The notes: a model not told the origin generated them from the sequence alone. A stretch of 64,000 bases of DNA from Pseudomonas sp. S31 (GCF_016648105.1 NZ_JACVVE010000024.1:1-64000); one strand, 5' to 3'; positions 42,186 to 52,068 are shown, counted from the first letter of the stretch. Numbers and translations are program-made.

Positions 42186-44252
42186 TTAGACGCGGAACTG
42201 CTCCATCAACGCCTGTTGCTGGTTCGCCAGCCGGTTCAGCGCCTGGCTGATGCGCGCTGATTCGTCGGCCTGCCCGGACAGCGCCTCGGTCACGTCGCGT
42301 ATCCCGGCCACGTTGCGGTTCACTTCCTCGGCCACCGCGCTCTGCTGTTCGGCGGCGGAGGCGATCTGCAGGTTCATGTCGCTGATCACCGTCACCGCCT
42401 CGCCGATGCGCTGCAATGCCGGTACCGCCTGTTCCATGCGTGTAGCGCTGTCCTGAGCCTGGCGCTGCCCTTCGTGCATGGCGCCGACCACGTCCTGGGT
42501 ACCTTGCTGCAGACCCTCGATCACCTGGCGGATTTCGCCTACCGACACCTGGGTACGCTGGGCCAGGCTGCGCACTTCGTCGGCGACCACGGCGAACCCC
42601 CGGCCGGCCTCGCCCGCGCGTGCGGCTTCGATGGCGGCGTTGAGCGCGAGCAGGTTGGTCTGCTCGGCGATCGCGCGGATCACTTCGAGCACCGAACCGA
42701 TCTGCTCGCTGCGGCTTTCCAGGGTACGGGCCTCGGCCATCGCCGTGGTCATGCCGGTCGCCAGTTGGTCGATGCTCTGGCGCGTGCTGGCGATCAGTTG
42801 CAGGCCTTCCCGGCTGGCCTGGTCGGCGCCGCGCGCAGCCTGGGCCGCCTGCGCCGCGTTGTGGGCGACGTCCTGGGCGGTGGCGCTCATTTCGTTGGCG
42901 GCGGTGGCCACCTGCTCGATCTCGCGCTGTTGCTGCTGCATGCCGTTGCTGGTCAGGCTGGCGATGACCGCGGACTGGTCGGCGGTAGCACGGGCTTCGT
43001 GGGATGCCCCTTTGACCTGGGCAATCACCGGTTGCAGCTTGTCGAGGAAACGGTTGAATGCGCCGCTGAGCAGGCCCAGTTCATCGTCGCGTGCGTAGTC
43101 CAGGCGGCGGGTCAGGTCACCTTCGCCGCTGGCAATGTCCTCCAGGCGTGCGGCCACGGCCAGGATCGGCCGGGTGACCCCGCGGGCGGTCAGCCAGACC
43201 AGCAGCAGGCCCAGCACCGCGGCGGTCAGGCCGATCAGCAGGTTGACCAGGTTGGCCTGTTGGCTGTGGGCGTCCAGGCGCTGGTTGAGGGCGACGGCTG
43301 GCGCCTGCAGCACCGCTTCGGGCAGTTCCAGCTGGACCTGCCAGGGGGCCGCTGCGGGGATCGGTGCAAAGGGCCGTTCGACGCGCAGCATGCCTTGGGC
43401 GACGGCTTTGCCCAGCGGTTGGCCGAGCCGGGTAGCATCGCGGCTGTGCCCGGCCAACAGGCCGCCCGGGCTGACGATGCTGACCTGGCCTTGGCCGTCG
43501 AACAGCGCCTGGCGGCCTTCCAGGCTCAACTGCTGGAGGTTGTCCAGGCCGATGTCCAGGCCGACCACGCCGATCACCTTGTCGTGTTCCAGCAGGGGCA
43601 GGGCGATGCTGGTCATCAACACCTGGCGACCGTTGACCTCGTCGAGGTACGGTTCGAGTACGCAGGCGCTGGCGGTGTCCAGCGGGCAGGTCAGCCAGCG
43701 GTTGCGGGCAACGCCGTTACTGCCGAGGCTGGCGTCGGCCAGCATGGTTTCCGGCATGGCCTCCAGCTCCAGGGTGCCTGGGCGTGGTTGCGACCAATAG
43801 AGCGAGAAGCGGCCGCTGGCGTTGCTGGCCATGGCCTCCTGGCCGGCGTACAGGCTGTCTTGCTGATCCAGGGCGTTGGGCTGGAACACCAGGTACAGGC
43901 CGATCACATCCGGATGGCTGGCCAGGCTGTTGCGTGCCTGGGTGGTGAGTTCGGCGCGCAGGTCGCTGCCGCCGCGTGTCCTGAGTGCCTGCACCAGCCG
44001 TGCGAAACCGTCGCCGAACTGGTAGGCATCCATGAAGTAGCGCTGCACGCGCAGCGCCTGGGTTTCGGCCTGGGCCTGCAGGTGCTGGCGGGCGCTGTGT
44101 TCGAGCATTTCGCTGCTGGCCTGGTTGACCAGCGCCGCGCTGCGCCGGGCCTGGGTCAAGGAGGTAGCGATCAGCAGGGCGACGATGGCCAGCAGGCACA
44201 AGCCGGCAAGCAGGGTGATCTTCCACTGGATGGAGAGGCGACGCGGCAGCAT
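42186..44252 (-). CDS. mcpU: Methyl-accepting chemotaxis protein, McpU-like (polyamine type)
   Basis: Chemoreceptor of 688 aa. Transmembrane helix 1 spans about 12-30, a large periplasmic dCache sensor about 35-325, TM2 about 335-358, a HAMP domain (RPILAVAARLEDIASGEGDLTRRL), and the signalling domain with the conserved hairpin tip IAEQTNLLALNAAIEAARAGEAGRGFAVVADEVR. There is no C-terminal CheR pentapeptide. In P. putida the receptor at this syntenic place (between queC/CDF and a permease) is McpU, which senses putrescine and related amines. The downstream position relative to a PuuP-type importer supports the assignment; ligand specificity itself was not checked residue by residue. Confidence 0.8.
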   Translation of the reverse strand: MLPRRLSIQWKITLLAGLCLLAIVALLIATSLTQARRSAALVNQASSEMLEHSARQHLQAQAETQALRVQRYFMDAYQFGDGFARLVQALRTRGGSDLRAELTTQARNSLASHPDVIGLYLVFQPNALDQQDSLYAGQEAMASNASGRFSLYWSQPRPGTLELEAMPETMLADASLGSNGVARNRWLTCPLDTASACVLEPYLDEVNGRQVLMTSIALPLLEHDKVIGVVGLDIGLDNLQQLSLEGRQALFDGQGQVSIVSPGGLLAGHSRDATRLGQPLGKAVAQGMLRVERPFAPIPAAAPWQVQLELPEAVLQAPAVALNQRLDAHSQQANLVNLLIGLTAAVLGLLLVWLTARGVTRPILAVAARLEDIASGEGDLTRRLDYARDDELGLLSGAFNRFLDKLQPVIAQVKGASHEARATADQSAVIASLTSNGMQQQQREIEQVATAANEMSATAQDVAHNAAQAAQAARGADQASREGLQLIASTRQSIDQLATGMTTAMAEARTLESRSEQIGSVLEVIRAIAEQTNLLALNAAIEAARAGEAGRGFAVVADEVRSLAQRTQVSVGEIRQVIEGLQQGTQDVVGAMHEGQRQAQDSATRMEQAVPALQRIGEAVTVISDMNLQIASAAEQQSAVAEEVNRNVAGIRDVTEALSGQADESARISQALNRLANQQQALMEQFRV

Positions 44253-44277
44253 GAGGGCATTCCTTATCGATCAAGGA

Positions 44278-44307
44278 CAACGCCCGCGGCGAGGCGCGGG
44301 CGTTGTC
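44278..44307 (-). terminator. Stem-loop between puuP and mcpU
   Basis: ACAACGCCCGCG / CGCGGGCGTTGT is a 12-bp perfect stem just after the puuP stop on the minus strand, without a T run. It may limit read-through into mcpU, 25 bp further on. Confidence 0.55.
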
Positions 44308-44318
44308 GGCAGCGTGGG

Positions 44319-45671
44319 TCAGTCCGCCAGGCAGTTGGGCGGTGCCACCCGGAAGGCCCGGGTCAGCCACGCCAGGTAGATCACCCCGAGGGCCGCCCAG
44401 AGGCCGCCGAACATCAGCGAGTGCTCATTGAGATCGAGCCACAGCGAGACGATGATGCAGAAGCCGATGGTCGGCAGCACCAGGTATTTGACGTTGTTGG
44501 CCAGCCCCCTGCGATTGCCTTCGCGCAGGTAGCAGTGGTTGATCACCGACAGGTTGACGAAGCTGAAGGCCACCAGCGCGCCGAAGTTGATGATCGAGGT
44601 GGCGGTGACCAAGTCGAAGAAGATCGCCGACAGCGACACCAGGCCGACCACCGCGATGTTGACCACCGGCGTCTTGAAGCGTGGATGCAGGCGGGCGAAC
44701 ACGCCGCTGGGGATCACGTTGTCGCGGCCCATCACGTACAGCAGGCGCGAGACGCTGGTCTGCGAGGCCAGGCCCGAGGCGATGGTGTTGATCACCGTGC
44801 AGGCGATGAAGATCGACTGGAACAGCTTGCCGCCGACGTACAGGGCGATTTCCGGCAGGGCCGCTTCCTGGTCGTGGAAGCGCGCCATGGTGGGGAAGTA
44901 GGCCTGGATGAAGTACGACACCAGGATGAACACCACACCGCCGATCAGCGCGGTGAGGAAGATCGCCCGGGGGATGGTCTTGCCCGGGTCGCGGGTTTCT
45001 TCCGACAGGCAGGTGACGGCGTCGAAGCCCAGGAACGAGAAGCAGAGGATGGTCGCGCCGGCGGCGAGGGCGGAGAACTGGGTCTGCTGGTCGGCGAACG
45101 GAATCAGGCTCCAGGTGGTGCCCAGCCCTTCACCCTGGCCCAGGCCGCGCACGCACAGGTAGATGAACACGGCGATGATTGCCACCTGGACGGCTACGAA
45201 CAGCAGGTTGAAGTGCGCCACCAGGTTGATGCTGCGCATGTTGATCAGGCTGATCAGGGTCACGAAGCCGGCCACCCAGATCCACTCCGGCACTTCCGGG
45301 AACATCGCCGACAGGTACAGCTTGGCCAGCAGGGCGTTGACCATCGGCAACAGCAGGTAGTCGAGCAGCGACGACCAGCCGACCAGGAAGCCCACATGTG
45401 GGTTGATGGCGCGTTGGGTATAGGTGTAGGCCGAGCCGGATTGTGGGAAGCGGCGCACCAGGGTGCCGTAGCTCACGGCGGTGAACAGGATACCGACCAG
45501 GGCCAGGATGTAGGCACTGGGTACATGGCCCGCCGTTATCCCAGAGACGATGCCGAAGGTGTCGAAGACAGTCATTGGCGTCAGGTAGGCCAGGCCAATG
45601 ATCACCACGTGCCAGAGGCGCAGGGATTTGCGGAACTGGGCGTTGCCGGAAGCGCTGTGGTCAGGCTGCAT
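44319..45671 (-). CDS. puuP: Putrescine importer PuuP (APC family)
   Basis: A 450-aa APC-superfamily permease with about twelve transmembrane segments. It shares long stretches with E. coli PuuP, such as GLAYLTPMTVFDTFGIVSGI, NPHVGFLVGWSSLLDYL and ASVSRLLYVMGRDNV-like (TSVSRLLYVMGRDNV). ATG 45671 is chosen: GGAG lies upstream and family members begin shortly before the RKSLRLWHVV helix. Transcribed toward mcpU; a hairpin intervenes. It probably imports putrescine by proton symport. Confidence 0.88.
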   Translation of the reverse strand: MQPDHSASGNAQFRKSLRLWHVVIIGLAYLTPMTVFDTFGIVSGITAGHVPSAYILALVGILFTAVSYGTLVRRFPQSGSAYTYTQRAINPHVGFLVGWSSLLDYLLLPMVNALLAKLYLSAMFPEVPEWIWVAGFVTLISLINMRSINLVAHFNLLFVAVQVAIIAVFIYLCVRGLGQGEGLGTTWSLIPFADQQTQFSALAAGATILCFSFLGFDAVTCLSEETRDPGKTIPRAIFLTALIGGVVFILVSYFIQAYFPTMARFHDQEAALPEIALYVGGKLFQSIFIACTVINTIASGLASQTSVSRLLYVMGRDNVIPSGVFARLHPRFKTPVVNIAVVGLVSLSAIFFDLVTATSIINFGALVAFSFVNLSVINHCYLREGNRRGLANNVKYLVLPTIGFCIIVSLWLDLNEHSLMFGGLWAALGVIYLAWLTRAFRVAPPNCLAD

Positions 45672-46217
45672 GCTGGCGCGGCTCCTGGGCGTGGACGGCG
45701 GACGTGGCGTACTGCGCATGCGGCAAGGGCGAGCGGGTGGGCTCCATGTTGTTCACCTTTTTTGTTGGAGCTGAAATAGGCGCGAGCACCGCGCCAGTGT
45801 CGGGATCTGGCGGGGTGGGGCTAGGAAGGCGGAGCGAGCGGGCAGGGGTGTTTTGGCATCATGTTGGCGCGACTGTTTTTCTTGGGGGATCGGGCGCTAT
45901 ACAAAGTGATGAAAATAAAAAACGATAGGCCGATTTGTGTCAAGTTAAACATGACAAGATGTTGCCAAAATGAAATATTTACCGGATATAGGCTATAAAT
46001 GTTCGGTATTTGCGCGATTTTTTGCGGTTTTGAACAGAGATGGATGTTCGTAAAAATTTACGCTCGGAGTCACGGCCTGCGGTGAGTCAGACAATTCCCA
46101 AATGAGTCCTTTGTATCGTCGGGCCATCAACGCCCCCCAGGGACGGTGATATCCTTCCAGCCCCACGTGGCAACCCGGCTGTGTGGAAGCCCTTATGGAC
46201 AGCAATCGGTTCTATTC
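45672..46217. other. Intergenic control region between puuP and the DUF945 gene
   Basis: 546 bp between divergent genes. 45895-46050 is markedly AT-rich (for example ATGAAATATTTACCGGATATAGG), likely the puuP promoter area. Small ORFs here (45704-45928 plus, 45993-46205 minus) have no ribosome sites or recognisable products. No defined operator was assigned. Confidence 0.5.
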
Positions 46218-47723
46218 ATGAAGAAATCAATCGGCATTCTCTCCGGCCTGGCCGTCGCCATCGCCGTCGTCACCAGCGCTGGTGCCTGGTACACCGGCAA
46301 GCAGCTGCCTGCGGAGCTCGAGCGCTCCATCGCGGGCGTCAACCAGGACCTGCGCAGGGCCATGGTAGGTGTCGGTGGCGAGGTGACGTTCGAGTTGGCC
46401 TCGTTGGACCAGCACTTTTTCACCAGCACGGCGCACTACCGGGTCAAGGTCAAGGATGTTCCCCTGCAGGATGGCCAGTCGCTCGATTTCGAGGTAGGTG
46501 TCACCGACCAGATCGAGCATGGCCCGTTCCCGTGGTCGCGGGTCAAGGCGTTCAAGTTGCTGCCGGTACTGGCGACCAGCAACAGCCGACTGGACAAGGA
46601 CGCGTTCACTGCCGACTGGTTCGCCGTCACCGGCGAGCGAGCGCCGCTTTCGGCGCAGACCACCCTGGGCTTCGGCGGCTCCGTCGACAGCGACATGCAG
46701 GTGGCACCGATCAGCATCAAAGGCGATAACGGCACTAGCATCGAGTTCTCCGGCATGCATCTGCAGGCTAGCGAGGATCGTGCAGGGGCTTCGACATTCC
46801 AGGGTGGGGCCGAGAGTTTCGTGTTCAAGCTGGTCGGGGCCGATCATCCCCCTGCCACGTTCGAGCTCAAGGGCCTGAAGGTCGACGGTACGCTGGCCAC
46901 GACCCAGTACGATGCCGTGTATGTGGGCAACGTCGACCTGCACCTGAGTGAAGCCAAGGCGACGCTGGGACCGAAGCAGCAAGTGCTGCAGCTCAAGGGC
47001 TTGGAGCAGAACGCCGCGCAGGTTCTGGATGGTGCCGACACCATGGGTGGGCGCGTGGACTACAAGATTGCGGACATCACCTGGGACGGTCGTGCGGTCG
47101 GTAGCGCGCAGATGGGTGTCACCATGCAGTCGATCAGTGCACCGGCGTTGCAGGCCCTGTCGCAATGGTACAAGGGCCATCAGCGTGAGTTCGAACAGGC
47201 AGCCGCAGTCGGCCAGCCGTTCCCCGAACTGGTAATGAGTCCTGAGGAGAAGTCCAAGCTCCACGGTGACCTGCGTCAGCTGCTGGCGGCCAAGCCGAAG
47301 GTAGCAATAGATAACCTGTCGCTGAAAACCGCCAATGGCGAAAGCCGCTTCAACCTGGCGGTGGACTTCGCCAGTCCGTCGTCCTTCGACCTGCCGGCCG
47401 ACCAACTGAGCAAGCAGTTGATCAGCCAGGTGAAGAGCCAGTTGACCCTGTCCAAGCCGATGATCGGCGACCTTGCCACGCTGCAGGCCTTCCTGCAGGG
47501 GCAGACCGACGCCCAGGCCATCGCCCAGCAAGCCGGCCAGGCCGGTGAGATGGTCGGTATGATGGCGGTGCAGAGTGGCATGGCCACGGTGCAGGGTAGC
47601 GACGTGGTGTCGAGCCTTCACTATGCCGATGGCAACGTCGATTTCAATGGCAAGAAGATGAGCCTCGAAGAGTTCGTCATGTTGCTCAACGCGCACTTCG
47701 CGGCGATGCAGCCGCAAGGCTGA
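46218..47723 (+). CDS. DUF945 (YdgA) family protein
   Basis: A 501-aa exported protein. The N-terminal helix MKKSIGILSGLAVAIAVVTSAGAWYTGKQLPAELERSI is an uncleaved anchor or signal peptide. The rest is a long beta-rich DUF945 region with a conserved C-terminal segment (DVVSSLHYADGNVDFNGKKMSLEEFVML). Start at ATG 46218; the frame open to 46146 is outside the conserved part. Probably an inner membrane, periplasm-facing protein of unknown role. Confidence 0.87.
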   Translation: MKKSIGILSGLAVAIAVVTSAGAWYTGKQLPAELERSIAGVNQDLRRAMVGVGGEVTFELASLDQHFFTSTAHYRVKVKDVPLQDGQSLDFEVGVTDQIEHGPFPWSRVKAFKLLPVLATSNSRLDKDAFTADWFAVTGERAPLSAQTTLGFGGSVDSDMQVAPISIKGDNGTSIEFSGMHLQASEDRAGASTFQGGAESFVFKLVGADHPPATFELKGLKVDGTLATTQYDAVYVGNVDLHLSEAKATLGPKQQVLQLKGLEQNAAQVLDGADTMGGRVDYKIADITWDGRAVGSAQMGVTMQSISAPALQALSQWYKGHQREFEQAAAVGQPFPELVMSPEEKSKLHGDLRQLLAAKPKVAIDNLSLKTANGESRFNLAVDFASPSSFDLPADQLSKQLISQVKSQLTLSKPMIGDLATLQAFLQGQTDAQAIAQQAGQAGEMVGMMAVQSGMATVQGSDVVSSLHYADGNVDFNGKKMSLEEFVMLLNAHFAAMQPQG

Positions 47724-47756
47724 GGGGCTAATGGGGTCGGCTTGAGCCGCCCCCAT

Positions 47757-47862
47757 CTTGTGGGAGCGGCGGTTCGCCGCTGCGACTTGCCCCGCGAAGC
47801 AGGCGACACGATATATGGCACCGGCTTTGCCGGTGTTCGCGGGGCTAGCCCGCTCCCACAAG
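47757..47862. repeat. Large REP-type palindrome between DUF945 and nadA
   Basis: CTTGTGGGAGCGG at the left pairs with CCGCTCCCACAAG-type sequence at the right. Inside are GGCGGTTCGCCGC, a central GCACCGGCTTTGCCGGTG hairpin and TTCGCGGGG. A separate hairpin ATGGGG-TCGGCT..AGCCGC-CCCCAT at 47731-47756 may terminate the DUF945 gene. Nothing else is evident in the 370-bp gap. Confidence 0.85.
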
Positions 47863-48093
47863 GCCCCTGTTCTTTGAGCGACAGCGCAGCCCGGCAGGGC
47901 TGGGTGATCTCCCACAGCACACAAAAACCACTTTTGAATTCCTTCGATTGTCTGTAGCCTTCGGCGTCCGATAATAATCCGCGCCCGCAGAGGGCCGTGA
48001 TGGCACGCCTGCCGTCCGGCACCCCTAGCCGATCTGTCAGGGCCGGGTGGTACACTCGATTGACGCGCATGCGCGCCCGCAGGTCCAGTGATC

Positions 48094-49152
48094 ATGACCC
48101 AGATTTCCGAACGCCTGTTGGTTCAGGCCCACCTTGACGCCAAGCAGCCCAACCCGCTGACAGCCGACCAGGAGGCCGAATACCGTGCGGCCATCGCTGC
48201 CGAGCTCAAGGCCCAGAACGCCGTGCTCGTCGCCCATTACTACTGCGACCCGATCATCCAGGCCCTGGCCGAGGAAACCGGCGGGTGCGTGTCCGACTCG
48301 CTGGAGATGGCCCGCTTCGGCAAGAATCATCCTGCCGAGACGGTGATCGTCGCTGGCGTGCGCTTCATGGGCGAGACCGCCAAGATCCTCACTCCAGAAA
48401 AACGCGTGCTCATGCCTACCCTGGAGGCGACCTGCTCGCTTGACCTGGGCTGCCCGGTCGAGGAGTTCTCGGCATTCTGCGACAAGCACCCCGAGCGCAC
48501 CGTGGTGGTGTACGCCAATACCTCGGCGGCAGTGAAGGCCAGGGCCGACTGGGTGGTGACCTCGAGCTGCGCGCTGGAAATCGTCGAAAGCCTGATGGAC
48601 AACGGCGAGACCATCATCTGGGGCCCCGACCAGCATCTGGGCCGCTACATCCAGAAGCAGACCGGTGCCGACATGCTGCTCTGGGACGGCGCCTGCATCG
48701 TCCACGAGGAATTCAAGTCGCGCCAGCTGGCCGACATGAAGGCGCTGTATCCGGACGCGGCGATCCTGGTCCACCCCGAGTCGCCGGAAGCGGTCATCGA
48801 ACTGGCCGATGCGGTCGGTTCGACCAGCCAGCTGATCAAGGCGGCGCAAACCCTGCCGAACAAGACCTTCATCGTCGCCACCGACCGCGGCATCTTCTAC
48901 AAGATGCAGCAGCTATGCCCGGACAAGGAGTTCGTCGAGGCACCCACGGCGGGCAACGGCGCGGCCTGCCGCAGCTGTGCGCACTGCCCGTGGATGGCGA
49001 TGAATACCCTGGAGCGGGTGCTGGATTGCCTGCGCAAGGGCGGTGATGAGATCTTCGTCGACCCGGCGCTGGTGCCCAAGGCAATCAAGCCGCTGAATCG
49101 GATGCTGGACTTCACCCAGGCGGCGCGGTTGAAGTTGTCGGGGAATGCCTGA
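48094..49152 (+). CDS. nadA: Quinolinate synthase NadA
   Basis: NadA, 352 aa, condenses iminoaspartate with dihydroxyacetone phosphate in NAD synthesis and needs a [4Fe-4S] cluster. Cluster cysteines lie in LEATCSLDLGC, VTSSCALE and CRSCAHCPWM. Other signatures are AHYYCDP and VHPESPEAV. ATG 48094 is the family start; GTG 48088 is an alternative. Confidence 0.96.
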   Translation: MTQISERLLVQAHLDAKQPNPLTADQEAEYRAAIAAELKAQNAVLVAHYYCDPIIQALAEETGGCVSDSLEMARFGKNHPAETVIVAGVRFMGETAKILTPEKRVLMPTLEATCSLDLGCPVEEFSAFCDKHPERTVVVYANTSAAVKARADWVVTSSCALEIVESLMDNGETIIWGPDQHLGRYIQKQTGADMLLWDGACIVHEEFKSRQLADMKALYPDAAILVHPESPEAVIELADAVGSTSQLIKAAQTLPNKTFIVATDRGIFYKMQQLCPDKEFVEAPTAGNGAACRSCAHCPWMAMNTLERVLDCLRKGGDEIFVDPALVPKAIKPLNRMLDFTQAARLKLSGNA

Positions 49153-49156
49153 CGCC

Positions 49157-49175
49157 GGGGCCGCAAAGCGGCCCC
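49157..49175. terminator. Palindrome between nadA and the BepA-like gene
   Basis: GGGGCCGC-AAA-GCGGCCCC, a perfect 8-bp stem between convergent genes, without a T run. Confidence 0.55.
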
Positions 49176-49180
49176 AATGA

Positions 49181-50617
49181 CTAACGCCCCATCATCTCCC
49201 GCACCATCCGCTGCTGTTCCATGATTTCACGCTGGCGCTGGTCGATCTGCGACGCCAGCGGGAAGTTGCCGCCCGCTCGCCGCTTGGCGTAGTCCAGCTG
49301 CTGGATCGCCTGGTCGAAATCGCCCACCAGGGTGAAGTACTCGGCGCGGGCGCGGTGCAGGCCGATGGTATTGCCCGACAGCCCGCGCACCTCGGCCACG
49401 TCGTACCACACGTCCGGATCGTCAGGCCGGCTCTTGAGCAGGTCGTCCAGCACCTTCTCCGCCTCGGCCGGCTTGTTCTGCTTGACCAGCAGGTCGGCAC
49501 GCACCTGTTTCAGCGGATAGTTGTTCGGGTACAGCCCGCGCATGCGCTCGACCCGCTGCATGGCGTCGGCCAGGCGGTTGTTGGTGATGTCCAGGTCGAT
49601 CTGCGCCAGGTTGTAGGTGATGTCGTTGGGCGCCGAGGCCAGCAGCGGCTTGAGGTTTTCCCGGGCTTCGTTGAGCTGGCCGCCCTTGATCTGCGCCAGG
49701 GCCAGGCCGTAGCGCGCCGCATCGAGCTTGGGGTTTTCATCGAGCTGGGCGCGGAAGCGTTTGGCGGCAAGGCCCGGGGTGCCTTCGTAGGTGAGTGCCA
49801 CCCGGGCGCGGATCAGCTGGTAGCGCTGGCTGTCCTCGATGCCGCCCTTGGGCGCTTGTTCGGCGCGGTTGCGGGTGTCGGCGATACGCGATTCGGTCAC
49901 CGGGTGAGTGAGCAGGAATTCCGGGGGCTTGGCATCGTAGCGGTATTGCCGGGCCAGGCGTTCGAACATGGTCGGCATGTTGCGCGGGTCGTAGCCTGCG
50001 CGTTCGAGGTTCTGGATGCCGATGCGATCGGCTTCCTGTTCGTTCTGCCGCGAGAAACGCCGTTGTTCCTGAATCGCCGCCGCCTGGGTGCCGGCGATCA
50101 TGCCGATGCCGGCATCGCCGGCGCCGCCCGCTGCCAGCACGATACCGGCGAGCAGCGCGGCCATCATCGGCAGCTGCATGCGCTGCTGGGCTTCGACCCC
50201 ACGGGCGAAGTGGCGTTGCGACAAGTGCGCGAGTTCGTGCGCCAGGACCGAGGCATACTCGCCTTCGGTCTGGGCATTGAGGAATAGCCCGCCGTTGACC
50301 CCGACGATGCCACCCGGGGCGGCAAAGGCGTTGAGTTCGCGGCTGTCGATCAGGATGAACTCCAGGCGCCGGTCCTGCAGTTGGCTGGTTTCGGCCAACT
50401 TGTAGACGCTGGTTTCGACGTAGTCCTTGAGCTGCGGGTCGTTGAGCTGGTTGACCTGGCCGCGTAGCAGGCTGAGCCAGGCGCGACCCAGGTCATGTTC
50501 CTGTTTCGGCGAAACGATCGCGGAACTGGCGTCGCCCAGTGACGGCAGGTCGTCGGCATGGCCGGGGAGGGCCATCAGGCAGGCCAGCGTCAACAGGGTA
50601 GGGCGCAGTAGATTCAT
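49181..50617 (-). CDS. bepA: BepA-like M48 metalloprotease with TPR domain
   Basis: A periplasmic zinc protease and chaperone of 478 aa that serves outer membrane protein assembly. Signal peptide MNLLRPTLLTLACLMALPGHA, M48 domain with HELAH at 127-131 and the third-ligand region EQEADRIGIQNLERAGYDPRNMP, then C-terminal tetratricopeptide repeats (about 290-470). ATG 50617 begins the signal peptide; the frame extends eight codons upstream. Confidence 0.92.
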   Translation of the reverse strand: MNLLRPTLLTLACLMALPGHADDLPSLGDASSAIVSPKQEHDLGRAWLSLLRGQVNQLNDPQLKDYVETSVYKLAETSQLQDRRLEFILIDSRELNAFAAPGGIVGVNGGLFLNAQTEGEYASVLAHELAHLSQRHFARGVEAQQRMQLPMMAALLAGIVLAAGGAGDAGIGMIAGTQAAAIQEQRRFSRQNEQEADRIGIQNLERAGYDPRNMPTMFERLARQYRYDAKPPEFLLTHPVTESRIADTRNRAEQAPKGGIEDSQRYQLIRARVALTYEGTPGLAAKRFRAQLDENPKLDAARYGLALAQIKGGQLNEARENLKPLLASAPNDITYNLAQIDLDITNNRLADAMQRVERMRGLYPNNYPLKQVRADLLVKQNKPAEAEKVLDDLLKSRPDDPDVWYDVAEVRGLSGNTIGLHRARAEYFTLVGDFDQAIQQLDYAKRRAGGNFPLASQIDQRQREIMEQQRMVREMMGR

Positions 50618-50737
50618 GCATGAAGCTCGCGGTCGGATCAAAGGCTCTACTGTAGCCCGCTCGCACGTTGGCGACCAGTGGCGCTATCCTAGCGGACCTG
50701 AAGGCCAATTGGCCTGCCCCGCTTGTGGAGACCCGCA

Positions 50738-50977
50738 ATGAGTGACACCCCGACCTGCGACGCCGAACTCGACGCCAGCGGGCTGAACTGCCCCCTACCA
50801 CTGCTCAAGGCGAAGATGGAACTTAACCGCCTGGCCAGCGGCGCGGTGCTCAAGGTGACCGCCACCGATGCGGGTTCGCAGCGCGACTTCCGCACTTTCG
50901 CCCAGCTTTCCGGTCATACGCTGCTGCGTGAAACCGCCGAGGCCGGCACCTACACCTACTGGCTGCGCAAGGCCTGA
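50738..50977 (+). CDS. tusA: Sulfurtransferase TusA
   Basis: TusA, 79 aa, a sulfur carrier for tRNA 2-thiolation and other sulfur relay. The active Cys18 lies in GLNCPLPLLK. ATG 50738 gives the family length. The perM gene follows after 20 bp in the same direction. Confidence 0.94.
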   Translation: MSDTPTCDAELDASGLNCPLPLLKAKMELNRLASGAVLKVTATDAGSQRDFRTFAQLSGHTLLRETAEAGTYTYWLRKA

Positions 50978-50997
50978 GCCCCCATCAAGGATCGTCA

Positions 50998-52068
50998 ATG
51001 TTCAAAGTGCTTCGCGACTGGATGCAGCGCTACTTCTCCGACGAGGAGGCCGTGGTGCTGGCGGTGTTGCTGGCGGTGGCGTTCACCGCAGTGCTTACCC
51101 TGGGCGGCATGCTCGCGCCAGTGCTGGCGGGGATGGTGCTGGCGTTTCTGATGCAGGGGCTGGTCAATGCCCTGGAGCGGCTACATATTCCGACACGATT
51201 CGCGGTGGTGCTGGTGTTTGCCCTGTTCATCGGTGCCCTGGCCGTGTTTCTGTTGGTGCTGGTGCCGCTGCTCTGGCATCAGCTGATCACCCTGTTCAAC
51301 GAATTGCCGGGCATGCTCGGCAAATGGCAGTCGCTGCTGTTGCTGTTGCCCGAGCGCTACCCGCATCTGGTGTCGGACGAGCAGGTGCTGCATGCCATCG
51401 AATCGGTGCGTGGCGAGATCGGCAAGTTCGGCCAGTGGGCGCTGACCTTCTCGCTGTCCAGCCTGCCGCTGCTGGTCAACGCGATGATCTATCTGGTGCT
51501 GGTGCCGATTCTGGTGTTCTTCTTCCTCAAGGACCGCGAGCTGATCGGGCGCTGGGTCAGTGGCTACCTGCCGCGCCAGCGTACCTTGCTCAACCGGGTG
51601 GGCAGCGAGATGAACCGGCAGATCGCCAACTACATCCGCGGCAAGGGTATCGAGATCCTCATCTGCGGTATCGCTACCTACATCGCCTTCATCAGCCTGG
51701 GGCTCAACTATGCTGCCTTGCTGGCGCTGCTGGTGGGGTTGTCGGTGGTGGTGCCCTACGTCGGGGCGGTGGTGGTGACCGTGCCGGTGACCTTCATCGC
51801 GCTGTTCCAGTGGGGCTGGGGCGATCAGTTCATCTACCTGATGACGGTGTACGCGATCATCCAGGCGCTCGATGGCAACGTGCTGGTGCCGTTGCTGTTC
51901 TCCGAAGCGGTGAGCCTGCACCCGGTGGCGATCATCTGCGCGGTGCTGCTGTTCGGCGGGCTGTGGGGGTTCTGGGGGATCTTCTTCGCCATTCCGCTGG
52001 CGACGCTGATCAAGGCGGTGCTCGATGCCTGGCCGCGCCAGGAGCCTAGCGTTGCGCCGATGCTTTGA
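50998..52068 (+). CDS. AI-2E transporter family permease (PerM-like)
   Basis: A 356-aa membrane protein of the PerM/AI-2E family with about eight hydrophobic segments. Typical features are the paired N-terminal helices, FFFLKDRELIGRWVSGYLPR, and the C-terminal VVPYVGAVVVTVPVTFIALFQWG with LFGGLWGFWGIFFAIPLATLIKAVLDAW. Members export varied substrates; the one here is unknown. Located after tusA. Confidence 0.88.
   Translation: MFKVLRDWMQRYFSDEEAVVLAVLLAVAFTAVLTLGGMLAPVLAGMVLAFLMQGLVNALERLHIPTRFAVVLVFALFIGALAVFLLVLVPLLWHQLITLFNELPGMLGKWQSLLLLLPERYPHLVSDEQVLHAIESVRGEIGKFGQWALTFSLSSLPLLVNAMIYLVLVPILVFFFLKDRELIGRWVSGYLPRQRTLLNRVGSEMNRQIANYIRGKGIEILICGIATYIAFISLGLNYAALLALLVGLSVVVPYVGAVVVTVPVTFIALFQWGWGDQFIYLMTVYAIIQALDGNVLVPLLFSEAVSLHPVAIICAVLLFGGLWGFWGIFFAIPLATLIKAVLDAWPRQEPSVAPML

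Noticed and set aside
42474..45779. 1101-aa plus-strand ORF opposite the chemoreceptor and permease
   Set aside because: It is the antisense shadow of two well-supported genes; the translation is rich in His, Gln, Asp and Gly as expected for the complement of GC-rich codons and has no domain.
45993..46205. 70-aa minus-strand ORF upstream of the DUF945 gene
   Set aside because: No ribosome site and no homology pattern; it lies in the AT-rich control region.
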